Source of the DNA: JAYTJL01 sp043731125
Lineage (GTDB): Bacteria; Patescibacteriota; Saccharimonadia; Saccharimonadales; UBA10212
Assembly: GCA_043731125.1 (NCBI GenBank)
Contig: JAYTJL010000052.1
Coordinates: 1-21,815, forward strand
DNA: 21,815 bases
Reading direction: 5' to 3'
The stretch's first letter is position 1. Every line of letters starts with the position of its first letter. A program made the position numbers and the translations under genes. Of this stretch, positions 15,219 through 21,815 are shown one piece after another. The notes beneath the pieces are model-generated. The model had not been told where the DNA came from, did not search any database, and saw only the letters and a program-made list of their open reading frames with translations.

Positions 15219-15850
15219 GTACAAAAAGAAAAACTCTCATTCTCCGCAGCCTGCTGGGTCTTTGTGTCTTATTGTTCTTCGTTACGTTGTTTTTTGGTCT
15301 TTCCATGCTCACCGGCAAAAGTAAAACTCTTACTAAATTGCGTCTTGAAGACTCTATCACTAAGGCGCAGATAGATTCGCTTACCCAGGCTAAAGCCGAA
15401 GTTGAAAAATACAGCTATTACCAGAGCATTGCTAAGGCTGTCATCCCTGGTGACAAAGACCAGGCCCAAGCTGTAGTTGACATCTTTGCTACGGCCGAGG
15501 CAGCTGGTTTGTCATTGCAAAACCTAACGTTCCCATCCAGTAACCTTGGTTTATCTGGTACGGGAGGAGTCACAAGCTCAGCTGTGCCAGAGTCAAAGAG
15601 TATTTTGTCGCAGGCCAAGCCAGTTAGTGATATCACCGGGCTATACAGTATAGAAGTTGTCCTATCCCCAGAAAACACGCCCCAGACCCCAGCCAACAAA
15701 AAACCCACCTATGCAAAGATGGTAGATTTTCTTCAAAGAATTGAAAAAAACCAGAGAACAGCACAGATAGTGGCGCTAAACATTGAACCTATAGACGGTA
15801 GCGACCAAATTGACTTTTCAGTAACACTAAATATTTTTATTAAACCATGA
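15215..15850 (+). CDS. pilO: Type IV pilus alignment protein PilO
   Basis: The protein has 211 residues and a GTG start overlapping the pilN stop. One membrane helix (about 10-32) precedes a short coiled coil (LEDSITKAQIDSLTQAKAEVEKY). A linker and a ferredoxin-like beta-alpha domain follow, including TYAKMVDFLQRIEKNQRTAQIVALNIEP, the PilO hallmark region. It forms a heterodimer with PilN in the inner-membrane alignment complex. It overlaps the next gene by four bases (ATGA, 15847-15850). Call rests on topology, order and the C-terminal motif. Confidence 0.87.
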   Translation: MSTKRKTLILRSLLGLCVLLFFVTLFFGLSMLTGKSKTLTKLRLEDSITKAQIDSLTQAKAEVEKYSYYQSIAKAVIPGDKDQAQAVVDIFATAEAAGLSLQNLTFPSSNLGLSGTGGVTSSAVPESKSILSQAKPVSDITGLYSIEVVLSPENTPQTPANKKPTYAKMVDFLQRIEKNQRTAQIVALNIEPIDGSDQIDFSVTLNIFIKP

Positions 15851-16152
15851 GTAAAAACCTAGATCTAAAAGCAATAGTTCCACAGGCAAAAAAATATTTT
15901 TTTGTAGTACAAAAACATTTAGCTTTCATTTTTGTTATTGTAGTTCTACTTTCATATGTATTTGTAGTTTGGAAAATCAGCAGCCTAGCCACAGTAGAAC
16001 CAACTCAAGATGAAGAGACGGCTGCGCTATCGGCAACTGCTATACCAAAAGTTAATAAAGAGGCGGTGTCTCAAATTGAGGCACTTGAAAGTACTAACGC
16101 AGAAGTTCATAGTCTATTCGAAGATGCACGCAGTAATCCCTTTCAGGAGTAA
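15847..16152 (+). CDS. Small single-pass membrane protein ending in an NPF motif, last gene of pilMNO operon
   Basis: The protein has 101 residues. A short basic cytosolic part is followed by one membrane helix (about 24-45, HLAFIFVIVVLLSYVFVVW). An exterior acidic/low-complexity stretch ends in FEDARSNPFQE. Its ATG lies inside the pilO stop overlap, so it is almost certainly co-translated with PilMNO. The slot after pilO is where pilP lies in Proteobacteria. PilP also has a short linker and a PF-containing motif, but this protein lacks the PilP beta domain. It may be a reduced functional stand-in. That equivalence is inference; no recognised family otherwise. Confidence 0.75.
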   Translation: MSKNLDLKAIVPQAKKYFFVVQKHLAFIFVIVVLLSYVFVVWKISSLATVEPTQDEETAALSATAIPKVNKEAVSQIEALESTNAEVHSLFEDARSNPFQE

Positions 16153-16160
16153 TAGTAGCG

Positions 16161-16281
16161 CAATGAATGCTTGAACTGGAACAACGAGATCAACTCGGTC
16201 AATGAATGCAGAAATGCTTCAAATCATTCAGTGCATTAACAACATTGATGCTTCATTGAGGATTGAACTCGTTGAACATTG
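16161..16281. other. Repetitive, possibly structured intergenic segment
   Basis: Between the pilus operon and the convergent bPH2 gene lies a 120-base stretch with repeated words. CAATGAATGC occurs at 16161-16170 and 16200-16209, and AATGCTTnAA occurs twice. Nested complementary pairs include CAATG (16161) with CATTG (16277), CAACGAG (16182) with CTCGTTG (16268), and CAATGAA with TTCATTG. It could fold, or be a decayed repeat. No open frame of note. Confidence 0.35.
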
Positions 16282-16290
16282 TAAATTCTA

Positions 16291-16316
16291 AATATGCTTG
16301 ACCTGTTAAGTATATT
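16291..16316 (+). repeat. Palindromic repeat, copy D (between convergent genes)
   Basis: The 20-base core ATGCTTGACCTGTTAAGTAT lies just four bases from the bPH2 gene's stop codon. Counting G-U pairs, 12-base arms (16291-16302, 16305-16316) flank a CT centre. The core is identical to copy B except for one base and to copy C except for one base. Confidence 0.8.
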
Positions 16317-16320
16317 ACCC

Positions 16321-16944
16321 CTAGGGTTCTTTGTCTGCTTCTAGCCTGTGCGCATAGGCCTGACGTGCATCTAGGATTTTATCAGCGTAGTTGTCTGGGT
16401 CTGGACACCATCTAAAAACAAAGTTTTCACGTTCCCCTGCTGTTTGTATATGCAAAATACCATAGTTAAACATAGTCGAAAGTATCCCATGGTGCTGAGC
16501 ACTAACATCTTCAACGTTACTCATGCTTAGTCTTGATACTTTTCGTACAAAAAGTCCCTTTTGGGTAACCTGAACAAGGCTTCTGTCCGTTACTAAAATC
16601 CTGTTCTGACGATATATATACGTCGCCACAAACATAACAAGAGCTACTACACCAACAGCAAGTAGTAATATCGCTACGAGTAACGGCTGGTCGTCACCTC
16701 TCAATTCATCTGAGATGCCAGGAAAAACAACCACACTTAAGAAGATTATGGCAAGTATAGCAGCCAGAGCTTCAAGATATATTAGTATGATGCCGATTGG
16801 ATGGCGGTGAACAACAACTACAAGGGACTCGTCTGACTCTACATACTCACGGTCATGCGCTGCTACCGGCAAAGAGAGTATAGTAGGCGGCCCAGTAGAA
16901 CTGTCGGGTACTGGAGCTGACGTTGGTGTGATATTAGGCGGCAT
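16321..16944 (-). CDS. Two-TM membrane protein with bacterial PH (bPH2/YdbS-like) domain
   Basis: The protein has 207 residues. A Pro/Ser/Thr-rich N-terminal tail (1-35) is followed by two membrane helices (about 52-75 and 85-110). The bPH2 domain follows at about 111-200: YRQNRILVTDRSLVQVTQKGLFVRKVSRLSMSNVEDVSAQHHGI. The N(R/K)xxVTDxRL, xSxxxIxDV and FNYG(x)LxIxTAGE pattern is characteristic of YdbS/YdbT-type membrane proteins of uncertain function. The gene follows ruvB after 13 bases. An extended -10 box built into the ruvB stop codon could give it an independent, nearly leaderless transcript (about six bases). Domain call good; function unknown. Confidence 0.85.
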   Translation of the reverse strand: MPPNITPTSAPVPDSSTGPPTILSLPVAAHDREYVESDESLVVVVHRHPIGIILIYLEALAAILAIIFLSVVVFPGISDELRGDDQPLLVAILLLAVGVVALVMFVATYIYRQNRILVTDRSLVQVTQKGLFVRKVSRLSMSNVEDVSAQHHGILSTMFNYGILHIQTAGERENFVFRWCPDPDNYADKILDARQAYAHRLEADKEP

Positions 16945-16956
16945 GACTTAATTTTT

Positions 16957-16965
16957 ATTATAACA
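16957..16965 (-). promoter_or_regulatory. Extended -10 box overlapping the ruvB stop codon
   Basis: On the minus strand TGTTATAAT is a consensus extended -10. Its TATAAT (16957-16962) contains the ruvB TAA stop (16958-16960). It lies 12 bases before the bPH2 ATG, predicting a leader of about six bases. Confidence 0.5.
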
Positions 16966-18004
16966 GGCTGGCGTTGGTACTTTTATCGGCTGGAGGGGTC
17001 TTACCGATATGCTTCCAAGCCTTCTTCGTTGCTTTTCGACCCCGCGGAGTGCGTTCCAATAGTCCAATTTGCATAAGGTAAGGCTCGTAAAAGTCTTCTA
17101 TTGTTGAGCGTTCCTCGGCTGTAATGGCGGCCAGAGTATCCACGCCTACGGGCCCACCATTGTAGTGTTCAATCAAGGCATGCAATAAGTTGCGATCAGC
17201 CGGGTCTAGGCCAAGTTCGTCCACTTCCATCATCTTTAATGACTCATGAGCGCGAATTTGATCAATTATGCCATCGCCATTCACATCAGCATAGTCACGG
17301 GTACGCTTTAATAACCTATTGGCTATTCTCGGAGTCAGCCGAGAACGGTGCGCCAACAAATCAGCCGCCTCCGGTTCTACTTTTACATTTAGAATGCCCG
17401 CCGCACGAGTGATAATCTTGGAAATTTCTTCCGGCGTATAGAATTCTAATTTGTGTATCAGCCCAAAACGGTCTCGTAATGGGGCTGCTAATGACCCGGT
17501 TCTAGTGGTAGCGCCAATAATTGTGAATTTGGGGAGGTCGAGACGAAGAGAGCGAGCGCTAGGCCCCTTCCCCAGCATTATGTCCAATTTAAAATCTTCC
17601 ATGGCACTATACAGCACCTCCTCTATTGATCGGTGCAGGCGGTGAATTTCATCAATAAATAAAATGTCCCCATCCTGTAAATTTGTAAGCAAACTGGCTA
17701 AGTCACCAGCCCGCTCAATGGCCGGACCACTGGTTATACGTATTTGCGCGCCCATTTCGTTAGCAATAACAGTTGCCATTGTGGTTTTACCGAGGCCCGG
17801 AGGCCCGTGCAGTAGAACGTGGTCGATTGGTTCGCCACGTTTGGTAGCGGCATCAATTGCCAGCTTGAGGTTTTTCTTTAAATGCTCTTGCCCAACATAA
17901 CTAGCAAAGTCCCTGGGGCGCAGAGTCTCTTCAAACTTCTCCTCCGCCTTATCATCAACAGAAGTATCATCAACAGAAGTATTTACTATTCTCTCAATCG
18001 CCAT
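16958..18004 (-). CDS. ruvB: Holliday junction branch-migration helicase RuvB
   Basis: The 348-residue AAA+ motor acts with RuvA to move Holliday junctions. It shows Walker A GPPGLGKTT at 67-75, Walker B LFIDEIH at 115-121, sensor I GATTRTG at 164-170, arginine finger region LRDRFG at 176-181 and a C-terminal winged helix (GGPVGVDTLAAI, EPYLMQIGLLERTPRGR). The N-terminus carries an in-frame tandem duplication (TSVDD twice, from a 15-base repeat at 17951-17980). No ribosome site is visible before the ATG. TAAACT six bases upstream resembles the -10 spacing of the leaderless genes. ruvA and ruvC are not in the window. Confidence 0.98.
   Translation of the reverse strand: MAIERIVNTSVDDTSVDDKAEEKFEETLRPRDFASYVGQEHLKKNLKLAIDAATKRGEPIDHVLLHGPPGLGKTTMATVIANEMGAQIRITSGPAIERAGDLASLLTNLQDGDILFIDEIHRLHRSIEEVLYSAMEDFKLDIMLGKGPSARSLRLDLPKFTIIGATTRTGSLAAPLRDRFGLIHKLEFYTPEEISKIITRAAGILNVKVEPEAADLLAHRSRLTPRIANRLLKRTRDYADVNGDGIIDQIRAHESLKMMEVDELGLDPADRNLLHALIEHYNGGPVGVDTLAAITAEERSTIEDFYEPYLMQIGLLERTPRGRKATKKAWKHIGKTPPADKSTNASLL
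17951..17980 (-). repeat. 15-base tandem duplication in ruvB
   Basis: ATCATCAACAGAAGT occurs twice in direct succession (17951-17965 and 17966-17980), giving TSVDDTSVDD in the non-conserved N-terminal tail of RuvB. The copies are identical, so the duplication is probably recent. Confidence 0.85.
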
Positions 18005-18060
18005 ACAAATAGTTTAACACTGATGCTAACATCAAAACTGGCCCTAGAGTAGAACGTCTA

Positions 18061-19941
18061 TTAATAAAGGGCTGCGGTCTTTGGCATCGAGCTGCCTTTT
18101 AGAATTCTGAGTACTTCTTCAGCTTCTACGGTTTCTTTTTCTAGTAGGGATTCTTTGAGTTCTTCTAGTTTGGTGCGATTAGCTTTGACTACGGCATGTG
18201 CTCTAGCTGTTGCTTCGGTGATTAGTGCTTCAACTTCGTCGTCAATTACTTTGGCTGTTTCGTCTGAATATTGTTTTTCATGCATCATCCTGTCAAACAT
18301 CATGCCGTCGTCTGTATGGAAAACTTGGTTGCGTAGCTTCTTGCCCATTCCCTGGTTTACTATCATTTCTCTTGCTAGCTCGGCTGCTTTCTGCAAATCA
18401 GACCCAGCCCCAGTTGTTACTCGGTCCATGCCGTATACGATCTCCTCAGCTACCCTGCCGCCTAGCATGCGTGCCAAAACGTCTTTGTACTCAATGATGC
18501 TATGGTAGCTTTTGTCTTCTGGTGGGATAAACCATGTTACTCCTCCGGTTGGACCACGTGGAATGATGGTCACCTTGTGTACCATGTCGCTGTCGGGCAA
18601 CACGTGGCCAACAATAGCATGGCCAGCTTCATGGTAGGCTGTGAGTTCTTTTTCTTTTTCACTCATCACTTTACTCTTGCGTTCCGGGCCGATAGCCACT
18701 TTTTCAAATGCTGCTACAACATCGTCATTTTCAATGACTTTTCGGTCGTGACGCGCGGCAATTATGGCAGCCTCATTGGCAATATTGGCCAGATCGGCAC
18801 CAGAAGACCCAGCGCTTTTTGCAGCCAAAGAATTAAGATCCACATCCTTACTCACAGGCTTTTCGGCAAAATGAACTTTTAATATAGCTTCGCGGTCTTT
18901 TCGGTCCGGCAAGTCTATGTTGACTCGGCGGTCAAAGCGCCCCGGACGCAGCAGTGCTGGGTCTAATACATCAGAACGGTTGGTTGCAGCCAGTACGATC
19001 ACATTTACACCCTGCTCAAAACCATCCATTTCAACCAATATTTGGTTAAGTGTTTGTTCTCGCTCATCATGTCCACCACCCATGCCACTGCCTCTTTTGC
19101 GGCCTACAGCGTCTATTTCGTCAATAAAGATGATGCAAGGAGCATTTTTCTTGGCCTTATTGAAAAGATCACGCACACGGCTGGCGCCAACTCCTACAAA
19201 CATTTCTACAAATTCAGAACCGCTAATAGAGAAGAATGGTGCATTGGCTTCTCCGGCAACAGCTCTTGCAAGCATTGTTTTACCCGTTCCTGGAGGGCCG
19301 ACCAACAAGACACCTTTTGGTATCTTGGCGCCCACGCCCTCAAATTTTTTGGGAAATTTCAAAAACTCAACAACTTCTTCAAGGTCTTGTTTGGATTCTT
19401 CGTTTCCTGCAATGTCCTTGAATGTTATTTTGTTCTTTTCATTGCCGTATAACCTAGCCTTGCTTTTACCAAAACTCATAGCTTGACTGCCTTGCCCCTG
19501 GGCGCTTCGGAACATTAGAATAAGAATTACTGCGATAATAATTACTGGTAAAACACTTCCTAACAACGTAATCCATATTCCATCACTACCGGATTTTGGC
19601 TGGTATTCTAGTTCTACCTTGCCCTGCTTCAGGCCTTGGTCAAAAAGTGTCGCACTTGGGTCTTTAGAAGACTCTAGAGTCGGTTCTTCCTTTCCTATCG
19701 GTGTAACTTTGAGCTGTGATTCTCCAACAACTGTGATTTGTTTTATTTGACCTGAGTTAGCTTCAGATATCACTTGAGACAATGGTACCGTCTTGAGTTT
19801 ACTAGGTTGGTTAAAGGCCGCCCATGCAACAAGTCCAAATAAAACAAGCAGGGCTATAAAGCCGGCATTCTTAAAATTAGCGTTCTTTTTATTACCGCCG
19901 TTTTTGCCACTTCCGCCAAGACCAAGTTTTTTCTTATCCAT
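18061..19941 (-). CDS. ftsH: ATP-dependent zinc metalloprotease FtsH
   Basis: Membrane-anchored AAA+ protease for quality control of membrane and regulatory proteins. The protein has 626 residues. A Gly/Lys/Asn-rich N-terminal tail precedes TM1 (about 26-43). A small extracytoplasmic domain (45-120) precedes TM2 (about 122-145). The AAA module has Walker A GPPGTGKT at 215-222, Walker B IIFIDEID at 270-277 and the second region of homology with RPGRFDR (332-338). The protease has zinc site HEAGH at 437-441 and the distal Asp515 in GAGSDLQKA. A strong ribosome site (GGAG, six bases) precedes the ATG. It follows tilS by 15 bases, an order common in many bacteria, and may also have its own promoter at the tilS stop. 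Confidence 0.98.
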   Translation of the reverse strand: MDKKKLGLGGSGKNGGNKKNANFKNAGFIALLVLFGLVAWAAFNQPSKLKTVPLSQVISEANSGQIKQITVVGESQLKVTPIGKEEPTLESSKDPSATLFDQGLKQGKVELEYQPKSGSDGIWITLLGSVLPVIIIAVILILMFRSAQGQGSQAMSFGKSKARLYGNEKNKITFKDIAGNEESKQDLEEVVEFLKFPKKFEGVGAKIPKGVLLVGPPGTGKTMLARAVAGEANAPFFSISGSEFVEMFVGVGASRVRDLFNKAKKNAPCIIFIDEIDAVGRKRGSGMGGGHDEREQTLNQILVEMDGFEQGVNVIVLAATNRSDVLDPALLRPGRFDRRVNIDLPDRKDREAILKVHFAEKPVSKDVDLNSLAAKSAGSSGADLANIANEAAIIAARHDRKVIENDDVVAAFEKVAIGPERKSKVMSEKEKELTAYHEAGHAIVGHVLPDSDMVHKVTIIPRGPTGGVTWFIPPEDKSYHSIIEYKDVLARMLGGRVAEEIVYGMDRVTTGAGSDLQKAAELAREMIVNQGMGKKLRNQVFHTDDGMMFDRMMHEKQYSDETAKVIDDEVEALITEATARAHAVVKANRTKLEELKESLLEKETVEAEEVLRILKGSSMPKTAALY

Positions 19942-19955
19942 CGATTACTCCAGTT

Positions 19956-19985
19956 ATTATATCAGGTTGTTTTGTAAGGAGTTAA
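19956..19985 (-). promoter_or_regulatory. Promoter for ftsH overlapping the tilS stop codon
   Basis: On the minus strand TTAACT (19980-19985), an 18-base spacer and TGATATAAT, an extended -10 (TATAAT at 19956-19961), lie at the tilS end. The -10 contains the tilS TAA (19957-19959). The resulting short leader would keep the GGAG ribosome site. Confidence 0.5.
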
Positions 19986-20937
19986 CTATCTGTCCAAATT
20001 CTTTATCTAACTTAACAAATGTACCACTACCAATATCCGTCCTGCTGCCAGGCCGTCCGGTGCGTAGGAAAGTATCTACTCTATTAATTACTGCACTATC
20101 AATTTGTCTACTGCCTTGCCCACGCAACCAGCTCACCAATACTTCTCGGCCTACTTCAACTGGCAAAATACTGTATTTCTGTCGGTTAATCATACCTTCC
20201 ACCTCTAGATTTTGCAATATTTTCGCAATTAATTGGTTAATCTCGCTCGATAAGTTTTCAATGCTCTTTATGCTAGAGAGTAACTCTAGTCGTTGTTGCC
20301 CTGTCATATTTTCTATAAAAACCGCCCTCACCCTATTGCGCAGATACGAATGTGAGCTATTTGTGCTGTCCTCTTGCCAAAATAGACAATTCTGAGCAGC
20401 ATATTCGTATATCTCCACTTTGGTCAGCTGCAACAACGGACGCAGCACTACAGAATTGTTTTGCATCGCTACCAGCCCGCGCCAGCCTGTGCCTCTTAGT
20501 ATGTTTATAGCTGTGGTTTCCAAAAGATCGTCCTGGTGATGAGCTGTAATCACCCCGTCAGCATTATACTGAGCCTTGAGACTATACAAAAAATCATATC
20601 GAGCGTCCCTGGCTTTCTCTTCAGACGCATTTGCGCCCAGCTCGCCATAGCCCACTTCAAACCGCAGCCCATGTCTCTTGGCGGCTTCCCTTACCAGCTT
20701 CTCGTCTTCCATTGAGTCTGCACGAATTCCATGGTTAAAATGCCCCACAATCAACTCAAGCGTGTTGATTGTGTCACTTGTCGCTAGTCCCGAACCATTG
20801 GTATTGATTTTTTTCTTTTCGTATACTGACAACTGGGCTTGCCCGACAAGCAAGTCAAGCAAGACTATAGAGTCTACACCTCCAGAAACGGCCACTATAT
20901 ACACTCCAGCTTTCGGCAAAATCACATTCATACTCAT
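19957..20937 (-). CDS. tilS: tRNA(Ile)-lysidine synthetase TilS
   Basis: TilS converts C34 of the CAU-anticodon tRNA-Ile to lysidine with ATP and lysine. The N-type ATP pyrophosphatase P-loop SGGVDS is at 18-23. HFNHGIRADSMEDEKLV (about 66-82) and TAHHQDDLLET at 131-141 complete the PP-loop domain. At 326 residues it is shorter than the E. coli enzyme (about 430), with a reduced C-terminal part (LRTGRPGSRTDIGSG). A short extra segment (about 40-60, KKKINTNGSGLATSD) lies before the HFNHG motif. No ribosome site is convincing; TAATAT five bases before the ATG could give a leaderless mRNA. A second ATG two codons in is possible. Confidence 0.95.
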   Translation of the reverse strand: MSMNVILPKAGVYIVAVSGGVDSIVLLDLLVGQAQLSVYEKKKINTNGSGLATSDTINTLELIVGHFNHGIRADSMEDEKLVREAAKRHGLRFEVGYGELGANASEEKARDARYDFLYSLKAQYNADGVITAHHQDDLLETTAINILRGTGWRGLVAMQNNSVVLRPLLQLTKVEIYEYAAQNCLFWQEDSTNSSHSYLRNRVRAVFIENMTGQQRLELLSSIKSIENLSSEINQLIAKILQNLEVEGMINRQKYSILPVEVGREVLVSWLRGQGSRQIDSAVINRVDTFLRTGRPGSRTDIGSGTFVKLDKEFGQIVNSLQNNLI

Positions 20938-21006
20938 CTGTTATATTACACCCCTTAGGTTGGAAAACATTCAATATGGTGCTTTTGATATAGAATTAAA
21001 CTAGTA

Positions 21007-21648
21007 ATGTCCAAACAACAAATAAAATCTCACAACAGTAACCAGTTTTACCTGGTTAAAGACTTATTTTTACCAAACCCATTCCATATGCTGCTGTACT
21101 TGCTGACGAGTGTTGTTGTCCTTGTGGCACTCAACGCCTCAAAATTTTGGGACTACCTCACACGTGACTATAACGGTCAAGCCCACTCACTAGAACTGTT
21201 TGGGTCTGGCGAGGACGGCAGTGGCATCCTTGGCAGTAGCACATCCGGCAGGCTAGGTCAGATGTTAGTCTGGGGCTTGGTGGGTGTGGTTATCTACATT
21301 GTTATTTGGTTTTTGAAAAATATCGTCACCAATCTGCACAATGACGTAATAGCAGATGAGTATGTACATCCACACTCATACAACCGCACCAAGTATTGGA
21401 AGTCGGTGGTCTCTAGAAAGGCATTATTCGTTGTTATAGCCAGTGTTCTTGTTGGATATATCTATTTAGTGATTCAACTTCTGCCTGTTTTGATAAGCTA
21501 CTTCTACCAAATGGTAATTAACTTTAATTATCAAAACGGATTATATGGGCTAGCGTCTGTGGCATCAACAACCTTACTCATGCACATCCTTGTTAGCCTG
21601 TGCCGACTTACAATAAGTGCTTGGCGTTTTATCTACGCCGACTTATAA
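21007..21648 (+). CDS. Multi-pass membrane protein of unknown function
   Basis: The protein has 213 residues. I do not recognise a family. It has about four membrane segments (near residues 26-43, 88-107, 135-160 and 180-200). A Gly/Ser-rich stretch (LFGSGEDGSGILGSSTSGRLG) lies between the first two. A basic, histidine-containing connection (VHPHSYNRTKYWKSVVSRK) lies between the second and third. The N-terminus is hydrophilic and has no cleavable signal. The gene is divergent from tilS and convergent with the tRNA gene. Only weak -10 candidates (TATAGA, TAGAAT) precede it. Real gene by length, clear hydrophobic pattern and lack of competing frames. Confidence 0.75.
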   Translation: MSKQQIKSHNSNQFYLVKDLFLPNPFHMLLYLLTSVVVLVALNASKFWDYLTRDYNGQAHSLELFGSGEDGSGILGSSTSGRLGQMLVWGLVGVVIYIVIWFLKNIVTNLHNDVIADEYVHPHSYNRTKYWKSVVSRKALFVVIASVLVGYIYLVIQLLPVLISYFYQMVINFNYQNGLYGLASVASTTLLMHILVSLCRLTISAWRFIYADL

Positions 21649-21687
21649 AAATACCCCGCTACTCATATACAGGCGGTGCACTCTACG

Positions 21688-21764
21688 TGGTAGCAGGGGC
21701 GGGATTTGAACCCACGACCCCAGGCTTATGAGTCCTGTGCTCTAACCAACTGAGCTACCCTGCC
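21688..21764 (-). tRNA. tRNA-Met (CAU), elongator type
   Basis: A 77-base cloverleaf is read on the minus strand: acceptor GGCAGGG pairing CCCTGCT (first pair G-U), D arm GCTC/GAGC, anticodon loop CTCATAA, T arm GTGGG/CCCGC with TTCAAAT loop, discriminator A and encoded CCA. It lacks the unpaired 1-72 position and GGG/CCC anticodon stem of initiator tRNA. The GAGCACA...GACTCATAA...GGGGTC pattern resembles elongator tRNA-Met rather than tRNA-Ile(CAU), though the latter cannot be fully excluded, since tilS lies nearby. The pair at 31-39 is an A-G mismatch. Confidence 0.93.
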
Positions 21765-21782
21765 ACGTCCAATAACAGAGTG

Positions 21783-21788
21783 ATTATA
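21783..21788 (-). promoter_or_regulatory. -10 box for tRNA-Met
   Basis: A perfect TATAAT on the minus strand lies 18 bases before the mature tRNA 5' end, predicting a leader of about 12 bases for RNase P to remove. No good -35 is seen at 16-18 bases. Confidence 0.55.
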
Positions 21789-21815
21789 GCAGTTGTGGCA
21801 TCTGTTAGCCAGGGC

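Noticed and set aside
18917..19486. Plus-strand open frame of 189 codons
   Set aside because: It lies wholly opposite the conserved AAA domain of ftsH and has no domain or start signal.
21688..21764. Initiator tRNA-fMet
   Set aside because: Position 1 is paired with 72 (G-U) and the anticodon stem lacks the three G-C pairs of initiators.
1..21815. Alternative genetic code with UGA read as glycine
   Set aside because: TGA serves as stop in tsaE, pilM, pilN and others with four-base overlaps, and the expected protein ends match.
1..21815. CRISPR array, transposase or integrase
   Set aside because: No regularly spaced direct repeats and no mobile-element protein motifs are seen on either strand.

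Overview
The window looks like ordinary chromosome from a small-genome bacterium of the Patescibacteria/CPR group, most likely Candidatus Saccharibacteria (TM7). That assignment is inferred from gene content and compact style: TGA is a true stop (several ATGA/GTGA gene overlaps), TsaB is very short, FtsH, TilS and RNase Y look typical, there is a full type IV pilus cluster, and several genes have leaderless or nearly leaderless promoters. No database search was possible. Coding density is very high. The longest stretch without a gene is 265 bases (1864-2128), so no gap exceeds 300 bases.

Layout. (1) 1-4315, minus strand: a lamin-tail surface protein, tsaE and a shortened tsaB (tRNA t6A synthesis), rny (RNase Y) with its own promoter and a roughly 210-nt leader, and an RBBP9/YdeN-type serine hydrolase that runs off the left edge and starts inside the rny stop codon. 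(2) 4416-4943, plus: a two-domain PRC-barrel protein, divergent from the lamin-tail gene. (3) 4990-7080, minus: recA, a YdjM-like membrane protein and recX, tightly coupled. (4) 7218-16152, plus: a type IV pilus cluster in the order pilB, pilC, major pilin, two minor prepilins, a PilX-like protein with a repetitive beta-solenoid-like body, pilM, pilN, pilO and a small membrane protein ending in an NPF motif. No pilT or pilD is present here. (5) 16321-20937, minus: tilS, ftsH, ruvB and a two-TM bPH2 protein. (6) 21007-21648, plus: an unknown multi-pass membrane protein. (7) 21688-21764, minus: an elongator tRNA-Met(CAU) with encoded CCA.

The pilus genes form a coherent machine: PilB drives assembly at the PilC platform, PilM/N/O and the small membrane protein form the alignment complex, and the prepilins with the PilX-like protein form the fibre and probably its tip. 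A strong sigma70 promoter and a downstream terminator isolate the major pilin as a highly expressed cistron.

The most intriguing non-gene signal is a 20-bp quasi-palindrome, consensus ATRCTTGACYTGTTAAGTAT, found four times. Two copies lie between convergent genes. Two lie inside minus-strand genes in the same reading frame, encoding I-L-(N/D)-L-L-S. Other points of interest are a hairpin holding a G-run just before pilC, a potentially self-regulating rny leader, a PilB without its zinc-binding cysteines, and extended -10 boxes built from the last codons and stop of the preceding gene.
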